Positions 42,807-52,097 of a stretch of DNA of 64,000 nucleotides are shown one piece after another. A program made the position numbers and the translations under genes. Positions within the stretch are counted from its first letter, which is position 1. Every line of letters begins with the position of its first letter. Source of the DNA: an uncultured Oscillospiraceae bacterium (GTDB lineage Bacteria; Bacillota; Clostridia; Oscillospirales; Acutalibacteraceae); the NCBI GenBank assembly GCA_900545625.1, contig UQZS01000001.1:73970-137969 (forward strand), written 5' to 3'. The notes under the pieces were generated by a model that was not told where the DNA came from, made no database searches, and saw only the letters and a list, made by a program, of their open reading frames with translations.

Positions 42807-43542
42807 GGCGCTCCCTCCTTTTTTCTGCGGCGTTCGTAAGCGAACGCACTTCCGTATCGGTCAAACGCCGCCACGAACCGACTTTGAGCATTCCCAGCTT
42901 CACAGAACCAACCTTTGTGCGCTTAAGCCGCGCCACCTCAAGACCTACCGCCTCACACATTTTTCGAATTTGCCGGTTTCTGCCCTCATGTATCACAATT
43001 TCCAACACGGCGCCGGTGCTGTTTGCATCGAGTATACGCACGTCAGCCGGCAGTGTCCGCTTGCCGTCGATCACAACTCCATCAGAGAGAGCTGAAAGCT
43101 GCTCACCTGTCACAGCGGAACGCACGGTCACACGATAGGTCTTTGGAACGTGCGACGATGGGTGGGCAAGCAGATTGGCAAAATTCCCGTCGTTCGTCAT
43201 AAGCAAAAGCCCTTCGGACTCACGGTCAAGCCTGCCGACGGGGTATACACGCTCAGGAATGTCGCCGATCAGCTGGGCAACGCATTTTCTGCCCTTTTCA
43301 TCGTGCATGGTCGTGATATAACCACGCGGCTTGTGGAGCATATAGTACGCATTTTGCCTTTGGGTTCGAAGCGGCTTGCCGTGCACCGTAACGGTATCAT
43401 CGGGACAGACCTTATCCCCCACACAAGCTTTTCGGCCGTTGACATACACCGCACCCGAAGCGATCAAATCCTCACATTTTCTGCGGGATGCAACACCGCA
43501 GTCCGCCATGAATTTTTGCAGTCTGATTTTTTCGTCCGCCAT
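42793..43542 (-). CDS. rluB: ribosomal pseudouridine synthase, RsuA/RluB family
   Basis: 249 residues. An S4 domain (EKIRLQKFMADCGVASRRKCE) is followed by the synthase domain with the catalytic Asp in YPVGRLDRESEGLLLMTNDG, KTYRVTV, and IHEGRNRQIRKMCEAVG. RluB modifies U2605-type sites in 23S rRNA; this assignment rather than RsuA is inferred from position after scpAB and a D,D-carboxypeptidase, as rluB is in Bacillus. ATG 43542 with GGGAG; codons back to 43749 are spurious. Confidence 0.92.
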   Translation of the reverse strand: MADEKIRLQKFMADCGVASRRKCEDLIASGAVYVNGRKACVGDKVCPDDTVTVHGKPLRTQRQNAYYMLHKPRGYITTMHDEKGRKCVAQLIGDIPERVYPVGRLDRESEGLLLMTNDGNFANLLAHPSSHVPKTYRVTVRSAVTGEQLSALSDGVVIDGKRTLPADVRILDANSTGAVLEIVIHEGRNRQIRKMCEAVGLEVARLKRTKVGSVKLGMLKVGSWRRLTDTEVRSLTNAAEKRRERHAVL

Positions 43543-43543
43543 A

Positions 43544-44710
43544 TTACTCCCGTCCGAATATGCTTTTGATCCGCTCCCAAAGAGAGGGCTTATCCGTTTC
43601 CTGAGACGCTTCTTGCTCCGCCGTCGTACAGGAGACATCGCTTTCTGCAACGAGCGGAACTTCCAAAATCGTTTTCCCTTCCAGCGAATAGCGCACTGAA
43701 CCGATGCAGTCACCCGCTTTAAGCGGGGCATACAGAAACGGCTGTACAAATACCTGAGCCGTGATCTGCGGCGTGCTTTGCGTCACGTCTATGAAAGGCG
43801 TATCGGCGAGCACGGCGCGCACCGACGACGCGTCCCCGCCGACCACGGGAACGCTCGGCAATTCAGCCGTCAGATCGGTACAGTCCTGCGCTTCGGCCAC
43901 GGAAAAACCGTAATCCAAGAGCTTTCTGTGATCAGCCCAGTCGTTCGGCGCATTGAGCGTTACAGCGATCAGCGTTACGCCGTCGCGCTCGACAGCGGAA
44001 ACCAAGCACCTGCCGCTCTTTTTGGTATAGCCCGTTTTAATGCCGAATGCGCCGTCATAGCTTTTCAGCAGACGATTATGATTGGAAAGTGTACGTGCAT
44101 ACGGCGGGTTGCCGTAATATACGCGTTCGCTTTCGAGCGAACAAATCTGCCGAAACAGCGGATTTTCAATCGCACAGGCCGCCAGAAGCGCCATGTCGTA
44201 GGCCGTCGAATAATGGTTTTCGGAATCTAAACCCGACACCGTTTCAAAGTGCGTATTCTGCATGCCGATCTCCTGCGCCTTCGCATTCATCAGCTCCAGA
44301 AAAGGCTCGATCCCGCCTGCCACGGCATACGCCGTCACATTGGCGGCATCGTTGCCGGATTCCAACAGCATGCCCGACACAAGCGTCCGCAATGAAATGG
44401 TATCGCCCGCAAGAAGACCTATAGAGGTGCCCTCGACACGCACCATTTCATCAGTCACAACGATCTCTTTTTCGAGCAAGCCGCTCTCGAGCGCCAAAAG
44501 CGCCGTCATGATCTTGGTCGTGCTCGCCATGGAAAGGCGTTCATCCGCCTGCTCGGCGTACAGCACCTCACGCGTCTCGGCAACCATTAAAACACAAGCC
44601 TGTGCGGAAAGATCCCCGGGCGAAGCCGCAGCGCTTTTTACGGGAAAAAGCGAAAACAGCATCGCCGCGCACAAGCAAACGGAAAAGATTTTTACAGACA
44701 AATTCACCAC
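43544..44710 (-). CDS. D-alanyl-D-alanine carboxypeptidase (PBP5-type)
   Basis: 388-residue exported penicillin-binding protein trimming the peptidoglycan stem peptide. Signal peptide about 1-29; SxxK is Ser63-Thr-Thr-Lys66, SxN is SGNDAAN near 118, KTG is in FGIKTGYTKKSG near 222. A C-terminal PBP5-C beta domain and an amphipathic end (LWERIKSIFGRE) anchor it. Position beside scpAB and rluB resembles sporulation dacB; dacF is also possible. Start is one of two GTGs or a TTG at 44701; the latter fits the AGGTGG site best. Confidence 0.93.
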   Translation of the reverse strand: MVNLSVKIFSVCLCAAMLFSLFPVKSAAASPGDLSAQACVLMVAETREVLYAEQADERLSMASTTKIMTALLALESGLLEKEIVVTDEMVRVEGTSIGLLAGDTISLRTLVSGMLLESGNDAANVTAYAVAGGIEPFLELMNAKAQEIGMQNTHFETVSGLDSENHYSTAYDMALLAACAIENPLFRQICSLESERVYYGNPPYARTLSNHNRLLKSYDGAFGIKTGYTKKSGRCLVSAVERDGVTLIAVTLNAPNDWADHRKLLDYGFSVAEAQDCTDLTAELPSVPVVGGDASSVRAVLADTPFIDVTQSTPQITAQVFVQPFLYAPLKAGDCIGSVRYSLEGKTILEVPLVAESDVSCTTAEQEASQETDKPSLWERIKSIFGRE

Positions 44711-44722
44711 CTGCCAAAGCTC

Positions 44723-44757
44723 GATTTTCCGCCCGGCGGCAAACCGAGCGGAAAATC
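44723..44757 (-). other. hairpin between gerW and the carboxypeptidase gene
   Basis: Ten-bp perfect arms GATTTTCCGC and GCGGAAAATC with an inner CGG/CCG pair. No T-run follows on the minus strand, so it is a stable leader or processing structure rather than a plain terminator. Confidence 0.6.
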
Positions 44758-44800
44758 AAAGTCTTACTAAGTATATGCAGGCAGGGCAAGTCCTATTTTG

Positions 44801-45250
44801 TTACGCCTCAGGTTTTACAAGCTCTTCCATCGTGGCGGAAACCAACGCATCGTCTGCCGCGTCCTGCGCCGCCTTGGCTTTTTCTTTCTTTGCCTTGTTG
44901 ACGACGGAGGTCACCTTATCAAACATTTCGGGAACGAGGTTGACCACACGTTCAGCCGCGTTATCAAACGCCGTGATGTGTTTAATGGTCACTTCGCCGT
45001 CAGAAATGACAAGGAACGCGACCGGCGTGATCGTCACGCCTGCGCCGCCACCGCCGCCGAAGATCTCCTGGTTGGTTTTCGAGGGGAAATCAGAACCGCC
45101 CGAAGCAAAGCCGTAAGTCACCTTGGAGACGGGGATGATCGTCATACCTTCGATTTGCATGGGGTCGCCGATGATCGTGCTGACGCTGACAAGGTTCTTG
45201 ACCTTCTCGATCGTCGTTTCGAGGATCCCAGCTGCAGATTGTTCTTTCAT
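44801..45250 (-). CDS. gerW: spore protein YtfJ/GerW
   Basis: 149-residue GerW, needed for spore germination response in Bacillus. Family blocks: ETTIEKVKNLVSVSTIIGDP, IIPVSKVTYGFASGGSDF, FGGGGGAGVTITPVAFLVI. A charged Lys/Ala-rich tail after about 115 is extra. ATG overlaps the DUF2953 stop by four bases; the ytfI-ytfJ pair is conserved. Confidence 0.95.
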   Translation of the reverse strand: MKEQSAAGILETTIEKVKNLVSVSTIIGDPMQIEGMTIIPVSKVTYGFASGGSDFPSKTNQEIFGGGGGAGVTITPVAFLVISDGEVTIKHITAFDNAAERVVNLVPEMFDKVTSVVNKAKKEKAKAAQDAADDALVSATMEELVKPEA

Positions 45251-45942
45251 ACAGTTGCACCACCTTGTATGTTTTCAGTATCTTTATTTTCTAAGGCTTT
45301 GGGTGCGGGCTTTGCGCGAAGCACCTTCAAAACCACTTTGAACAACAATCGTACCGCCAAAACAAGGGCGGCGTTAATGAGAAAAATCGGTCGGATCGAC
45401 ACAGAAAAAGAGAATTGCGCGCTGCTGAACGTGCCGAGAAAGTCCGGCTCGACCTCTACGTCATATTTTTTAACTTTGAGGTTCGAGCAGATGAAGCCCA
45501 TGGCGGGAAAAATTTCCCGGCATGCCTCGCCGTATTCAATCGCCGTGCGCGCGGCGTCATGGTTGTGCGAAACGACCACAAACAGGAAAAGCTCGTCCAA
45601 GATCAAGTGCTTTTTCACGCTTTTCATCAAAGAGCCGAGCGCATCCGCCGTATCACGGATCAACTGCTTGACGCCCTCATACCCCTGATTTTCATAAAAG
45701 GTCTTAAAAGGATTCGGCTTTTTGGGCTTGGGTTCTTCCGGCGCTTTCGGTTCTTCCTCTTTGGGCTTTTCTTCTTTCGGTTTTTTCTCTTTGGGTTTTG
45801 TCGGGTACAGGTCAAAAGACAAAAACGCCCAGCGCAGCTTTGCGCGGAAGCTGTCTATGTACTCCGCGTCCACACGGACTTTCACGCTCAACAGCAAAAT
45901 CAGCAATGCAATAATGCCGAGAAGAATATACAATGCGACCAA
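45247..45942 (-). CDS. DUF2953 domain-containing protein (YtfI-like)
   Basis: 231 residues. N-terminal membrane helix (VALYILLGIIALLILLLSVKV), the DAEY block, then a lysine/proline/glutamate low-complexity linker of roughly 35 residues (repeats of KPKEEKP/EEPKAPEEPKP type) at about 50-87, then the DUF2953 body with FFVVVSHNHDAARTAIEYG and a hydrophobic segment near the C-terminus. TTG start preceded by AAGGAGGTG. Always next to gerW; a spore-envelope role is inferred. Confidence 0.9.
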   Translation of the reverse strand: MVALYILLGIIALLILLLSVKVRVDAEYIDSFRAKLRWAFLSFDLYPTKPKEKKPKEEKPKEEEPKAPEEPKPKKPNPFKTFYENQGYEGVKQLIRDTADALGSLMKSVKKHLILDELFLFVVVSHNHDAARTAIEYGEACREIFPAMGFICSNLKVKKYDVEVEPDFLGTFSSAQFSFSVSIRPIFLINAALVLAVRLLFKVVLKVLRAKPAPKALENKDTENIQGGATV

Positions 45943-45981
45943 AAGAACACCTCCTTATCCGAATATCGTCTATTGTACTCT

Positions 45982-46611
45982 TTATTCTGCGGGTGGTTCA
46001 TCGGGTGATGCCGAAGTCTCAGAAGGCTTGTCGTCGGAAGCAGTTTCGCCGGCTGTGCCCGCATCGTTAGCAGCCTCTTCCTTGTTCGGGAGCTGCGGGA
46101 GCTCGTCGAGCGAAGAAACGGAGAAGCAGCGGAGAAAATCCGGCGTTGTACCGTACAGAAGCGGCCTGCCGGGCAGGTCGAGCCGCCCTTTTTCTTCAAT
46201 CAATCTTTTCTGGCAGAGCGTTGCAATAACGCCGGAACAATCCACGCCGCGCACCTGTTCGACAAAAGATTTGGTAACGGGCTGATTATACGCGATGACC
46301 GCGAGCACCTCAAACGCCGCCTGCGACAGCGGGGCGTTGCGCCGCACTTCTAAAACACTGCGGATCTGTGGTGCGAACTCCGTACGGGAGGCAAGCTGAT
46401 ATTTGGAACCGAGTTTCAAAAGACAGACACCGCTGCCGCGCTCATCCAGCGCAGCGGATAGGTTCATAAGCACCTGCTCGGTCTGTTCTTCGTCGATCTC
46501 CAACGCCTCTGCGAGCCGCTGTATTTCTAAGGGTTCGCCGACCGAAAACAAAATCGCCTCCGCGGCAGCCTGTAAGGTTTTTGCACGAGCCAAAAGTGCC
46601 CTTACCCCCAT
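45982..46611 (-). CDS. scpB: chromosome condensation complex subunit ScpB
   Basis: 209-residue SMC partner with two winged helices: QAAAEAILFSVGEPLEIQRLAEALE and RRNAPLSQAAFEVLAVIAYNQPVTKSFVEQVRGVDC, then GRPLLYGTTPDFLRCF. A Ser/Glu/Pro-rich tail of about 35 residues ends it. Overlaps scpA by ten bases. Confidence 0.96.
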   Translation of the reverse strand: MGVRALLARAKTLQAAAEAILFSVGEPLEIQRLAEALEIDEEQTEQVLMNLSAALDERGSGVCLLKLGSKYQLASRTEFAPQIRSVLEVRRNAPLSQAAFEVLAVIAYNQPVTKSFVEQVRGVDCSGVIATLCQKRLIEEKGRLDLPGRPLLYGTTPDFLRCFSVSSLDELPQLPNKEEAANDAGTAGETASDDKPSETSASPDEPPAE

Positions 46612-47342
46612 TCTTTGGAACCGAAGTCCCCGAAATCTTCCGTTAAAAGCTCCACATCCGTGGTGTCGCCCTCGCCCTCTATACGCAGTTTTTTGACTTT
46701 TGCAAGCTCAAGAACGGCGAGGAAGGTCGCCACCAGATCAGACCTGGACTGCGCGTCGGCAAACAGTGCGCGGAAACGCTGTTTTTTGCCTTTACGTTTG
46801 AGTGTATAATAAATCGACTTGATTTTGGACTCGACCGAGACGATCTTGGTCGCCACAATGCCGCGGAACGCCTCCACCGGCGGCGGCAGCTTTCGAAGCC
46901 GCTTACCGACCGCGCTCATATACGCCCGTAAAAGCTCAGAGGGCTCATGCAGCCGCGTGTAGGTGGGGTCAGCTTCAATCTCAGTTGGCTCACGTACAAA
47001 GCGGTCAAAGCCCTCCGTTTGAAGTGACAGCTTTTCCGCCATCAAACGGCAATCCCGATATTCAAGCAGCTCGCCTGTCAGCTCTTTTTTTAATTCTTCC
47101 GCTTCTTCATAGACAGGCAGGAGTGAAACGGTTTTAATATAAACGAGACGTGCCGCCATTTCCAAAAACGCACTGGCGACATACATATCCTCTTCCTGCA
47201 TACGCTTGACGTAATCGGTATACTGCTCGACAAGCGTAAGGATCGGGATATCGTAAATATTCAGCTTGTGTTTGGAAATGAGGTGTAAAAGCAGGTCCAT
47301 AGGGCCCTCAAACACCTCTAATTTATAAGAAATCTCCTCCAT
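46602..47342 (-). CDS. scpA: segregation and condensation protein ScpA
   Basis: 246-residue kleisin of the SMC complex. N-terminal SMC-binding helices (YKLEVFEGPMDLLLHLISKHKLNIYDIPI), conserved AARLVYIKTVSLLP and a C-terminal winged helix RSDLVATFLAVLELAKVKKL. Directly before scpB. Confidence 0.97.
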   Translation of the reverse strand: MEEISYKLEVFEGPMDLLLHLISKHKLNIYDIPILTLVEQYTDYVKRMQEEDMYVASAFLEMAARLVYIKTVSLLPVYEEAEELKKELTGELLEYRDCRLMAEKLSLQTEGFDRFVREPTEIEADPTYTRLHEPSELLRAYMSAVGKRLRKLPPPVEAFRGIVATKIVSVESKIKSIYYTLKRKGKKQRFRALFADAQSRSDLVATFLAVLELAKVKKLRIEGEGDTTDVELLTEDFGDFGSKEWG

Positions 47343-47353
47343 ACAGCGACCTC

Positions 47354-48019
47354 TCAGCGAAACGGATATCCGATGACATAGTCCAAGCCGTTAAAGATCA
47401 CCGTCTCCAAGTATGCCAGCGGACGGCTGAGCACGCCGAAAAACAAAAGTGCAAATACGATCAAAACAATATAACGCTCATATTGCAGAAATTTATAATA
47501 ATATTTGGAAGGGATCAGCAGCTGCAGAACACGCGAACCGTCCAGCGGCGGTATGGGGATCAGGTTAAACACGGCAAGACCGATATTGATGATCGCGGCA
47601 TACGTGAAAAAGAGATACAGTGCCGTCGCCAACACATTGGTCGCAGGAAGCAGCCCGACAATATTTTTTAGCAGGATAAAAATCGCCGCCATAAGGAGAT
47701 TGGATACAGGTCCCGCAAGCGCTGTAAGCGCCATACCGGCTTTCGGGTTTTTAAAGTTACGCGGGTTGACGGGGACAGGCTTTGCGTACCCGAAGCCGAC
47801 CAAAATGATCATCAGCGCGCCGATGGGGTCGATGTGCTTCATGGGATTAAGCGTCATACGTCCGGACAGGCGCGCTGTACCGTCGCCGAGTTTGTTGGCA
47901 ACAAACGCATGTGCGCACTCATGCACAGGCATAGTGCAAAAAACCACGAATACGGAGGCAAACAAGCCCGCGATCAAAGCGATCGGATCAAATCCGCCTC
48001 GCAGAATATCTAAAAGCAT
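47354..48019 (-). CDS. site-2 protease family (M50) membrane metalloprotease
   Basis: 221-residue protein with about five membrane helices. The zinc site is HECAHAFVANKLGD near residue 34 (HExxH), and the second ligand is in NLIPIPPLDGSRVL. Closest to the YwhC/Rip3 group; the substrate is unknown. Placed between prmC and scpA in one direction with short gaps. Confidence 0.92.
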   Translation of the reverse strand: MLLDILRGGFDPIALIAGLFASVFVVFCTMPVHECAHAFVANKLGDGTARLSGRMTLNPMKHIDPIGALMIILVGFGYAKPVPVNPRNFKNPKAGMALTALAGPVSNLLMAAIFILLKNIVGLLPATNVLATALYLFFTYAAIINIGLAVFNLIPIPPLDGSRVLQLLIPSKYYYKFLQYERYIVLIVFALLFFGVLSRPLAYLETVIFNGLDYVIGYPFR

Positions 48020-48051
48020 AACAGAACTCCCAAAACATCTTTGAAATAGTA

Positions 48052-48888
48052 TTATACATGGATTTCCACGAATCTGTCAACATGATTTGTATCATAATGC
48101 ACACGGCTTCGCGCACAATCCGAAAAAAGTAAAGCGATCGCTTCACCCTGCCCGTCACCGCACTCGAACCACAGGCGTCCGCCCGTGCGTACACAAGGCA
48201 GCCAAAATTCTTTTATGGCGCGATAAAAATCCAAGCCGTCGGCACCGCCGTCGAGCGCTGTGCGCGGCTCACAGAGCACTTCGGATTGAAGCGAATTGAT
48301 CTCTCCTGCCGGGACATAGGGCGGATTGGAGACGATCATATCAGGTATAGGAAGCCCCTTAGGCGGCGGCAAAAGCACATCCGCCTGTACGATCACAGCA
48401 TTCTGCGCGCTGAACTTCTTTTGATTTGCGTTCAAAAAGTACAGGGCGGCATCGTATTTTTCGAGCATTACGACCTGCAATTCGGGAGCATTCAACGCCA
48501 ACGTAAGGCCCAAACAACCCGAACCTGCGCAAAGATCCCAAACTACGGCATATCCGTTTTCCCGCACGGCTCGGGAAGCATGCTCTGCAAGTTCTTCCGT
48601 CTCAGGACGCGGAATCAGAACACCCTTGCCGACTTGGAATTCCCTGCCGCAGAATGTCCATTTTCCCAGTATATATTGCAGCGGCTCGCCGGAAGCCCTG
48701 CGGTGGATATACGAAAAGAACTGTATTTCAGCCTCCGGCTCTAAAACGTCGTGTGCATGCGCGATGCGTGCCGCGTGCGCATATCCGCAGGCCGCTTCAA
48801 ACAGACAGCCGCAGTCAAAAGCTATATCCTCTATTCCGTTTGCGAGCAAAAACCGCTCGCCGTTTTGAAACGCTTCTAAAACTGTCAT
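48052..48888 (-). CDS. prmC: peptide chain release factor N(5)-glutamine methyltransferase
   Basis: 278-residue HemK. The N-terminal helical bundle holds release-factor contacts; SAM motif I WDLCAGSGCLGLTLAL and the catalytic NPPY in MIVSNPPYVPAGEI near residue 190. It methylates the GGQ glutamine of RF1 and RF2. The prfA partner is not adjacent. Overlaps the DUF1385 gene by four bases. Confidence 0.96.
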   Translation of the reverse strand: MTVLEAFQNGERFLLANGIEDIAFDCGCLFEAACGYAHAARIAHAHDVLEPEAEIQFFSYIHRRASGEPLQYILGKWTFCGREFQVGKGVLIPRPETEELAEHASRAVRENGYAVVWDLCAGSGCLGLTLALNAPELQVVMLEKYDAALYFLNANQKKFSAQNAVIVQADVLLPPPKGLPIPDMIVSNPPYVPAGEINSLQSEVLCEPRTALDGGADGLDFYRAIKEFWLPCVRTGGRLWFECGDGQGEAIALLFSDCARSRVHYDTNHVDRFVEIHV

Positions 48889-49910
48889 TGCGCGTTTTCT
48901 TCGCCGAGGGCAGGCGGATCGCTGTCAGGTTTCGGCGTCTCCGTTTTAACCGTTTTTCCCTCGCCGAGCGCTGCTTTTAAGGATGCGATTCCGACCTCAA
49001 TGATGTCATCGGTCGGCTCCTTCGTGGTAATACGCTGCATCCAAAGCCCGGGTGCAGCAAGGATTTTCACGAACAGGTTGTCGTGCCGCCCCGCATAGCG
49101 GATAAACTCATAGCCGAGCCCCATGACGACCGGCAAAATCAGGAGCTTCACAATGATCCACAGAATTCGATTGACCTCGGCAAGACCGGGGAAAATCAGC
49201 ACCAGCGCAGATGAAAGCAGAATGCTCAGTAAGATCATCACGAACATAAAGCTCGTGCCGCAGCGCGGGTGAAAGCGGCTTTGCTTGCGGACATTTTCCA
49301 CGGTCAGTTCCAGCCCGTGTTCATAGCAGAAAATGGATTTATGCTCCGCGCCGTGGTACATGAACACACGGTGGATATCTTTCATCTTGGAGACCAGCAC
49401 CATATACAAGACAAAAATGATAACGCGGATAACGCCTTCAAATAAGGCGTGAAACTTCAAAAGCGTACCGCGCGTCACAACATCGACCAGAAAAGTCGGC
49501 AGCCACATAAACAGGAAAAAGGCAAGCCCGAAGCCGAGTACAGCGGAGATAATACCAATGATATTCATCATTTTCTCGCCGAAATGGTCGTTGATCCAGC
49601 GGTCGAGCTTCGATAGGTCTTCCGTATCCTCCTCGAGCCCCTGCGTGGATTTTTCGGCTGACTCCATTAAGTAGCCGTAGCCCGTTACAAGGGATTCGAC
49701 AAAGCCGACGATGCCGCGGATAAGCGGGATCGAGAAAAACTTGCACTTTTCGCGCCATGGTTTTGTTTCCTTATATTCCGTTTCGATCTCGCCGCTCGGC
49801 AGCCGCACGGACATCGCCGTTCCGCTCGGCCCACGCATCATAACGCCCTCAATGAGCGCCTGCCCACCGACCGAGCTGTATTTACATGGTTTTTTCTGCT
49901 TTTTTGCCAA
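48885..49910 (-). CDS. DUF1385 membrane protein (YqhQ-like)
   Basis: 341 residues with about five membrane helices. Family hallmarks: VGGQALIEGVMMRGP near the N-terminus and MYHGAEHKSIFCYEHG with RFHPRCGTSFMF. Function unknown; commonly next to prmC. Start TTG, seven bases after AAAGGAG. The C-terminal 40 residues are polar. It follows the histidine kinase after two bases. Confidence 0.9.
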   Translation of the reverse strand: MAKKQKKPCKYSSVGGQALIEGVMMRGPSGTAMSVRLPSGEIETEYKETKPWREKCKFFSIPLIRGIVGFVESLVTGYGYLMESAEKSTQGLEEDTEDLSKLDRWINDHFGEKMMNIIGIISAVLGFGLAFFLFMWLPTFLVDVVTRGTLLKFHALFEGVIRVIIFVLYMVLVSKMKDIHRVFMYHGAEHKSIFCYEHGLELTVENVRKQSRFHPRCGTSFMFVMILLSILLSSALVLIFPGLAEVNRILWIIVKLLILPVVMGLGYEFIRYAGRHDNLFVKILAAPGLWMQRITTKEPTDDIIEVGIASLKAALGEGKTVKTETPKPDSDPPALGEENAQ

Positions 49911-49912
49911 TT

Positions 49913-51352
49913 TTATTCTCCTTTCGGCAAAGCCGCTTGCGTTTCTATAGGAAAGCGCAGGGTAACGGTCGTCCCCTCGCCGGGTGCGCTGTCGATTTGC
50001 AATTCGCCGCCGTGCATGGTTACGATCTCTGCAACTACTGCAAGTCCGATTCCTGAACCGCGCACAGCCGTGTTCGCCTTATAAAATTTTTCGGTCACGT
50101 GCGGGAGATCCGCTTGTGAAATACCGCAGCCGCAGTCTTGGATTGAAATCCGTACCGTGCTTTGGTCGAGAAATGCCTGCACTGAAATGCTGCCGCCCTG
50201 CTCGGAATATTTGAACGCGTTATCCAAAACGTTTACAAACACCTGCTTGATTCGGTTGCGGTCGCCATACATGACCGCATTTGCAGATGAGATCTCATAT
50301 GTCAGTGTGATCGCCTCGCGGCGAGCGCGCTCATTAAACAGCAGGATCGCCTCACGCAGCGCACCGAAGACATCAAATCGCTCCATCTGCATCGAAAGAT
50401 TGCCGCTTTCCATACGGGAGAAGTCTAAAAGTTCCTCCACAAGCTGTGAAAGACGTTCCGACTCGCCGATAATGACCTTCAAGCCCCTGCGCGTAAGTGC
50501 CGCATCCTCATTTGGGGAATCCAGCAGCGTTTCGCCCCAGCCCTTGATTGCCGTCAACGGCGTGCGCAGCTCATGTGAAACCGTAGAAATAAATTCATTT
50601 TTCAGGCGATCCGTCTCATTGAGCTCACGTGCCATATCATTGATCGTTGAGCTCAAGCGTCCCAGTTCATCCTCATATTCGCTGTCCTCAATGCACACAC
50701 TTAAATCCCCGTCAGCAATGCGCTGTGCAGTTTCGGTGATCCGCTTAACGGGCTGCACGATCGAACGCACAAAATAAAGACCCGAAACGGATACTAAAAT
50801 CAAAATCACCCCGCACAGTGCAAACAGCACTACGGCAAGCGTACGAAGCTGCGCGTCAATATCTGCAAGAGAGATGATATATCGTACTGCGCCGCCCTCT
50901 CCGTTTTGCGGGACGAGCATAAAGCTTAGCGCCATAACATGCTCACCCGATGAGGTATAGCCCGTCCAAAACGCCTTGCCGTTTTCTGAAACAAGCGCTT
51001 CCTCGTAATCTGGGAAAGGCTCGCCTGCCACCGAAAAGCCGCTGGAGGAGACTACGACGCTGCCGTCGCTGCCGATTACCCAAACCTCCATAAGCGTTTT
51101 GTCGTTAAAATTCTCTACATACTCATTGGCGCGCATATTGAAAGTCTCTTCAGTTGGTGTGCCGGATGAAAAAGAAAAATAGGAGCGCACAAGACCGGTT
51201 GCACGCGCATCCAGAGTTGCGCGCACTGCACCATAATACTGCTCGCGAAACAGCAGCAGCGAGACCAACGTAACGCCGATCAGGACCACGACGATCACGC
51301 AAAGCGTATTGACAACCCAGCGCTTTGTGATGCTGCTCTTGCCACGCGTCAA
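49913..51352 (-). CDS. membrane sensor histidine kinase (WalK/PhoR-like)
   Basis: 479-residue kinase: a membrane helix near the N-terminus, an extracellular sensor region of about 120 residues with Ser/Gly-rich loops, a second helix, HAMP (RSIVQPVKRITETAQRIADGD), HisKA with phosphorylated His in FISTVSHELRTPLTA (His260), then HATPase_c N, G1 and G2 boxes (RNRIKQVFVNVLDNAFKYSEQGG; IQDCGCGIS; GSGIGLAVVAEIV). The TTG at 51352 has AAAGGAG eight bases before; a GTG at 51391 is the other choice. The signal it senses is unknown. Confidence 0.93.
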   Translation of the reverse strand: MTRGKSSITKRWVVNTLCVIVVVLIGVTLVSLLLFREQYYGAVRATLDARATGLVRSYFSFSSGTPTEETFNMRANEYVENFNDKTLMEVWVIGSDGSVVVSSSGFSVAGEPFPDYEEALVSENGKAFWTGYTSSGEHVMALSFMLVPQNGEGGAVRYIISLADIDAQLRTLAVVLFALCGVILILVSVSGLYFVRSIVQPVKRITETAQRIADGDLSVCIEDSEYEDELGRLSSTINDMARELNETDRLKNEFISTVSHELRTPLTAIKGWGETLLDSPNEDAALTRRGLKVIIGESERLSQLVEELLDFSRMESGNLSMQMERFDVFGALREAILLFNERARREAITLTYEISSANAVMYGDRNRIKQVFVNVLDNAFKYSEQGGSISVQAFLDQSTVRISIQDCGCGISQADLPHVTEKFYKANTAVRGSGIGLAVVAEIVTMHGGELQIDSAPGEGTTVTLRFPIETQAALPKGE

Positions 51353-51378
51353 ACGACTCGCTCCTTTCCGGCCGCGAC

Positions 51379-52083
51379 TTAAACGATCCACTTATATCCC
51401 ATGCCCCAGATCGTCACCAAGTGCTTTGGCTGCGCGGGGACATCCTCGATCTTGCTGCGCAGACGGTGAATGTTGACGTCAATGACCTTGTCATCTACAT
51501 AACAGTTTTCGCCCCAAACCTCATTTAGGATCGATGCGCGCGTCAGAACGGTGTTCGGATTTCGGAACAAATATTCTAAGATCTGAAATTCAATTTGCGT
51601 CAATTCAACCGATCTGTTCCCGATATACAGCAGCCGTTCGTTGAGCTGTAAGGTAAAGTCGCCAAGACGAATGCTCTGCTCGGACTGCGTTTGTGCGTGC
51701 CGCGCTTTGACAAGCGCCACACGACGGAAAATCGCATCGACACGCGCCATCAGCTCGGAGGGCGAAAAAGGCTTGGTAATATAGTCATCTGCACCGTTCA
51801 TCAGCCCCGTGACCTTGTCGATCTCCTGTGATTTTGCCGAAAGCATCAGAATCCCGATCTCCGCACTTTTGTCGCGGAAATAACGGCAAACCTCCATGCC
51901 GTCTTTCTCCGGCATCATAATATCCAAAATCGCAACATCGATCTGCCCATCGTAATCGTCAAACAGAGCTATCGCCTGCGCACCGTTTTCCGCTTCAAGA
52001 ACCTCATAGCCGCTTCTTTGCAGATTGATGACGATAAACTCCCGAATGGAAGCCTCATCCTCGGCAATCAATACTCGTTTCAT
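51379..52083 (-). CDS. OmpR/PhoB-family response regulator
   Basis: 234 residues. Receiver domain with phospho-Asp in VAILDIMMPEKDG and Lys in MLSAKSQEIDKV; a winged-helix output domain follows (TQIEFQILEYLFRNPNTVLTRASIL, DVNIHRLRSKIED). ATG after AAGGAGAGAGG. Together with the kinase it resembles a WalRK/PhoPR pair; targets cannot be read from this window. Confidence 0.95.
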   Translation of the reverse strand: MKRVLIAEDEASIREFIVINLQRSGYEVLEAENGAQAIALFDDYDGQIDVAILDIMMPEKDGMEVCRYFRDKSAEIGILMLSAKSQEIDKVTGLMNGADDYITKPFSPSELMARVDAIFRRVALVKARHAQTQSEQSIRLGDFTLQLNERLLYIGNRSVELTQIEFQILEYLFRNPNTVLTRASILNEVWGENCYVDDKVIDVNIHRLRSKIEDVPAQPKHLVTIWGMGYKWIV

Positions 52084-52097
52084 TCAACCTCTCTCCT

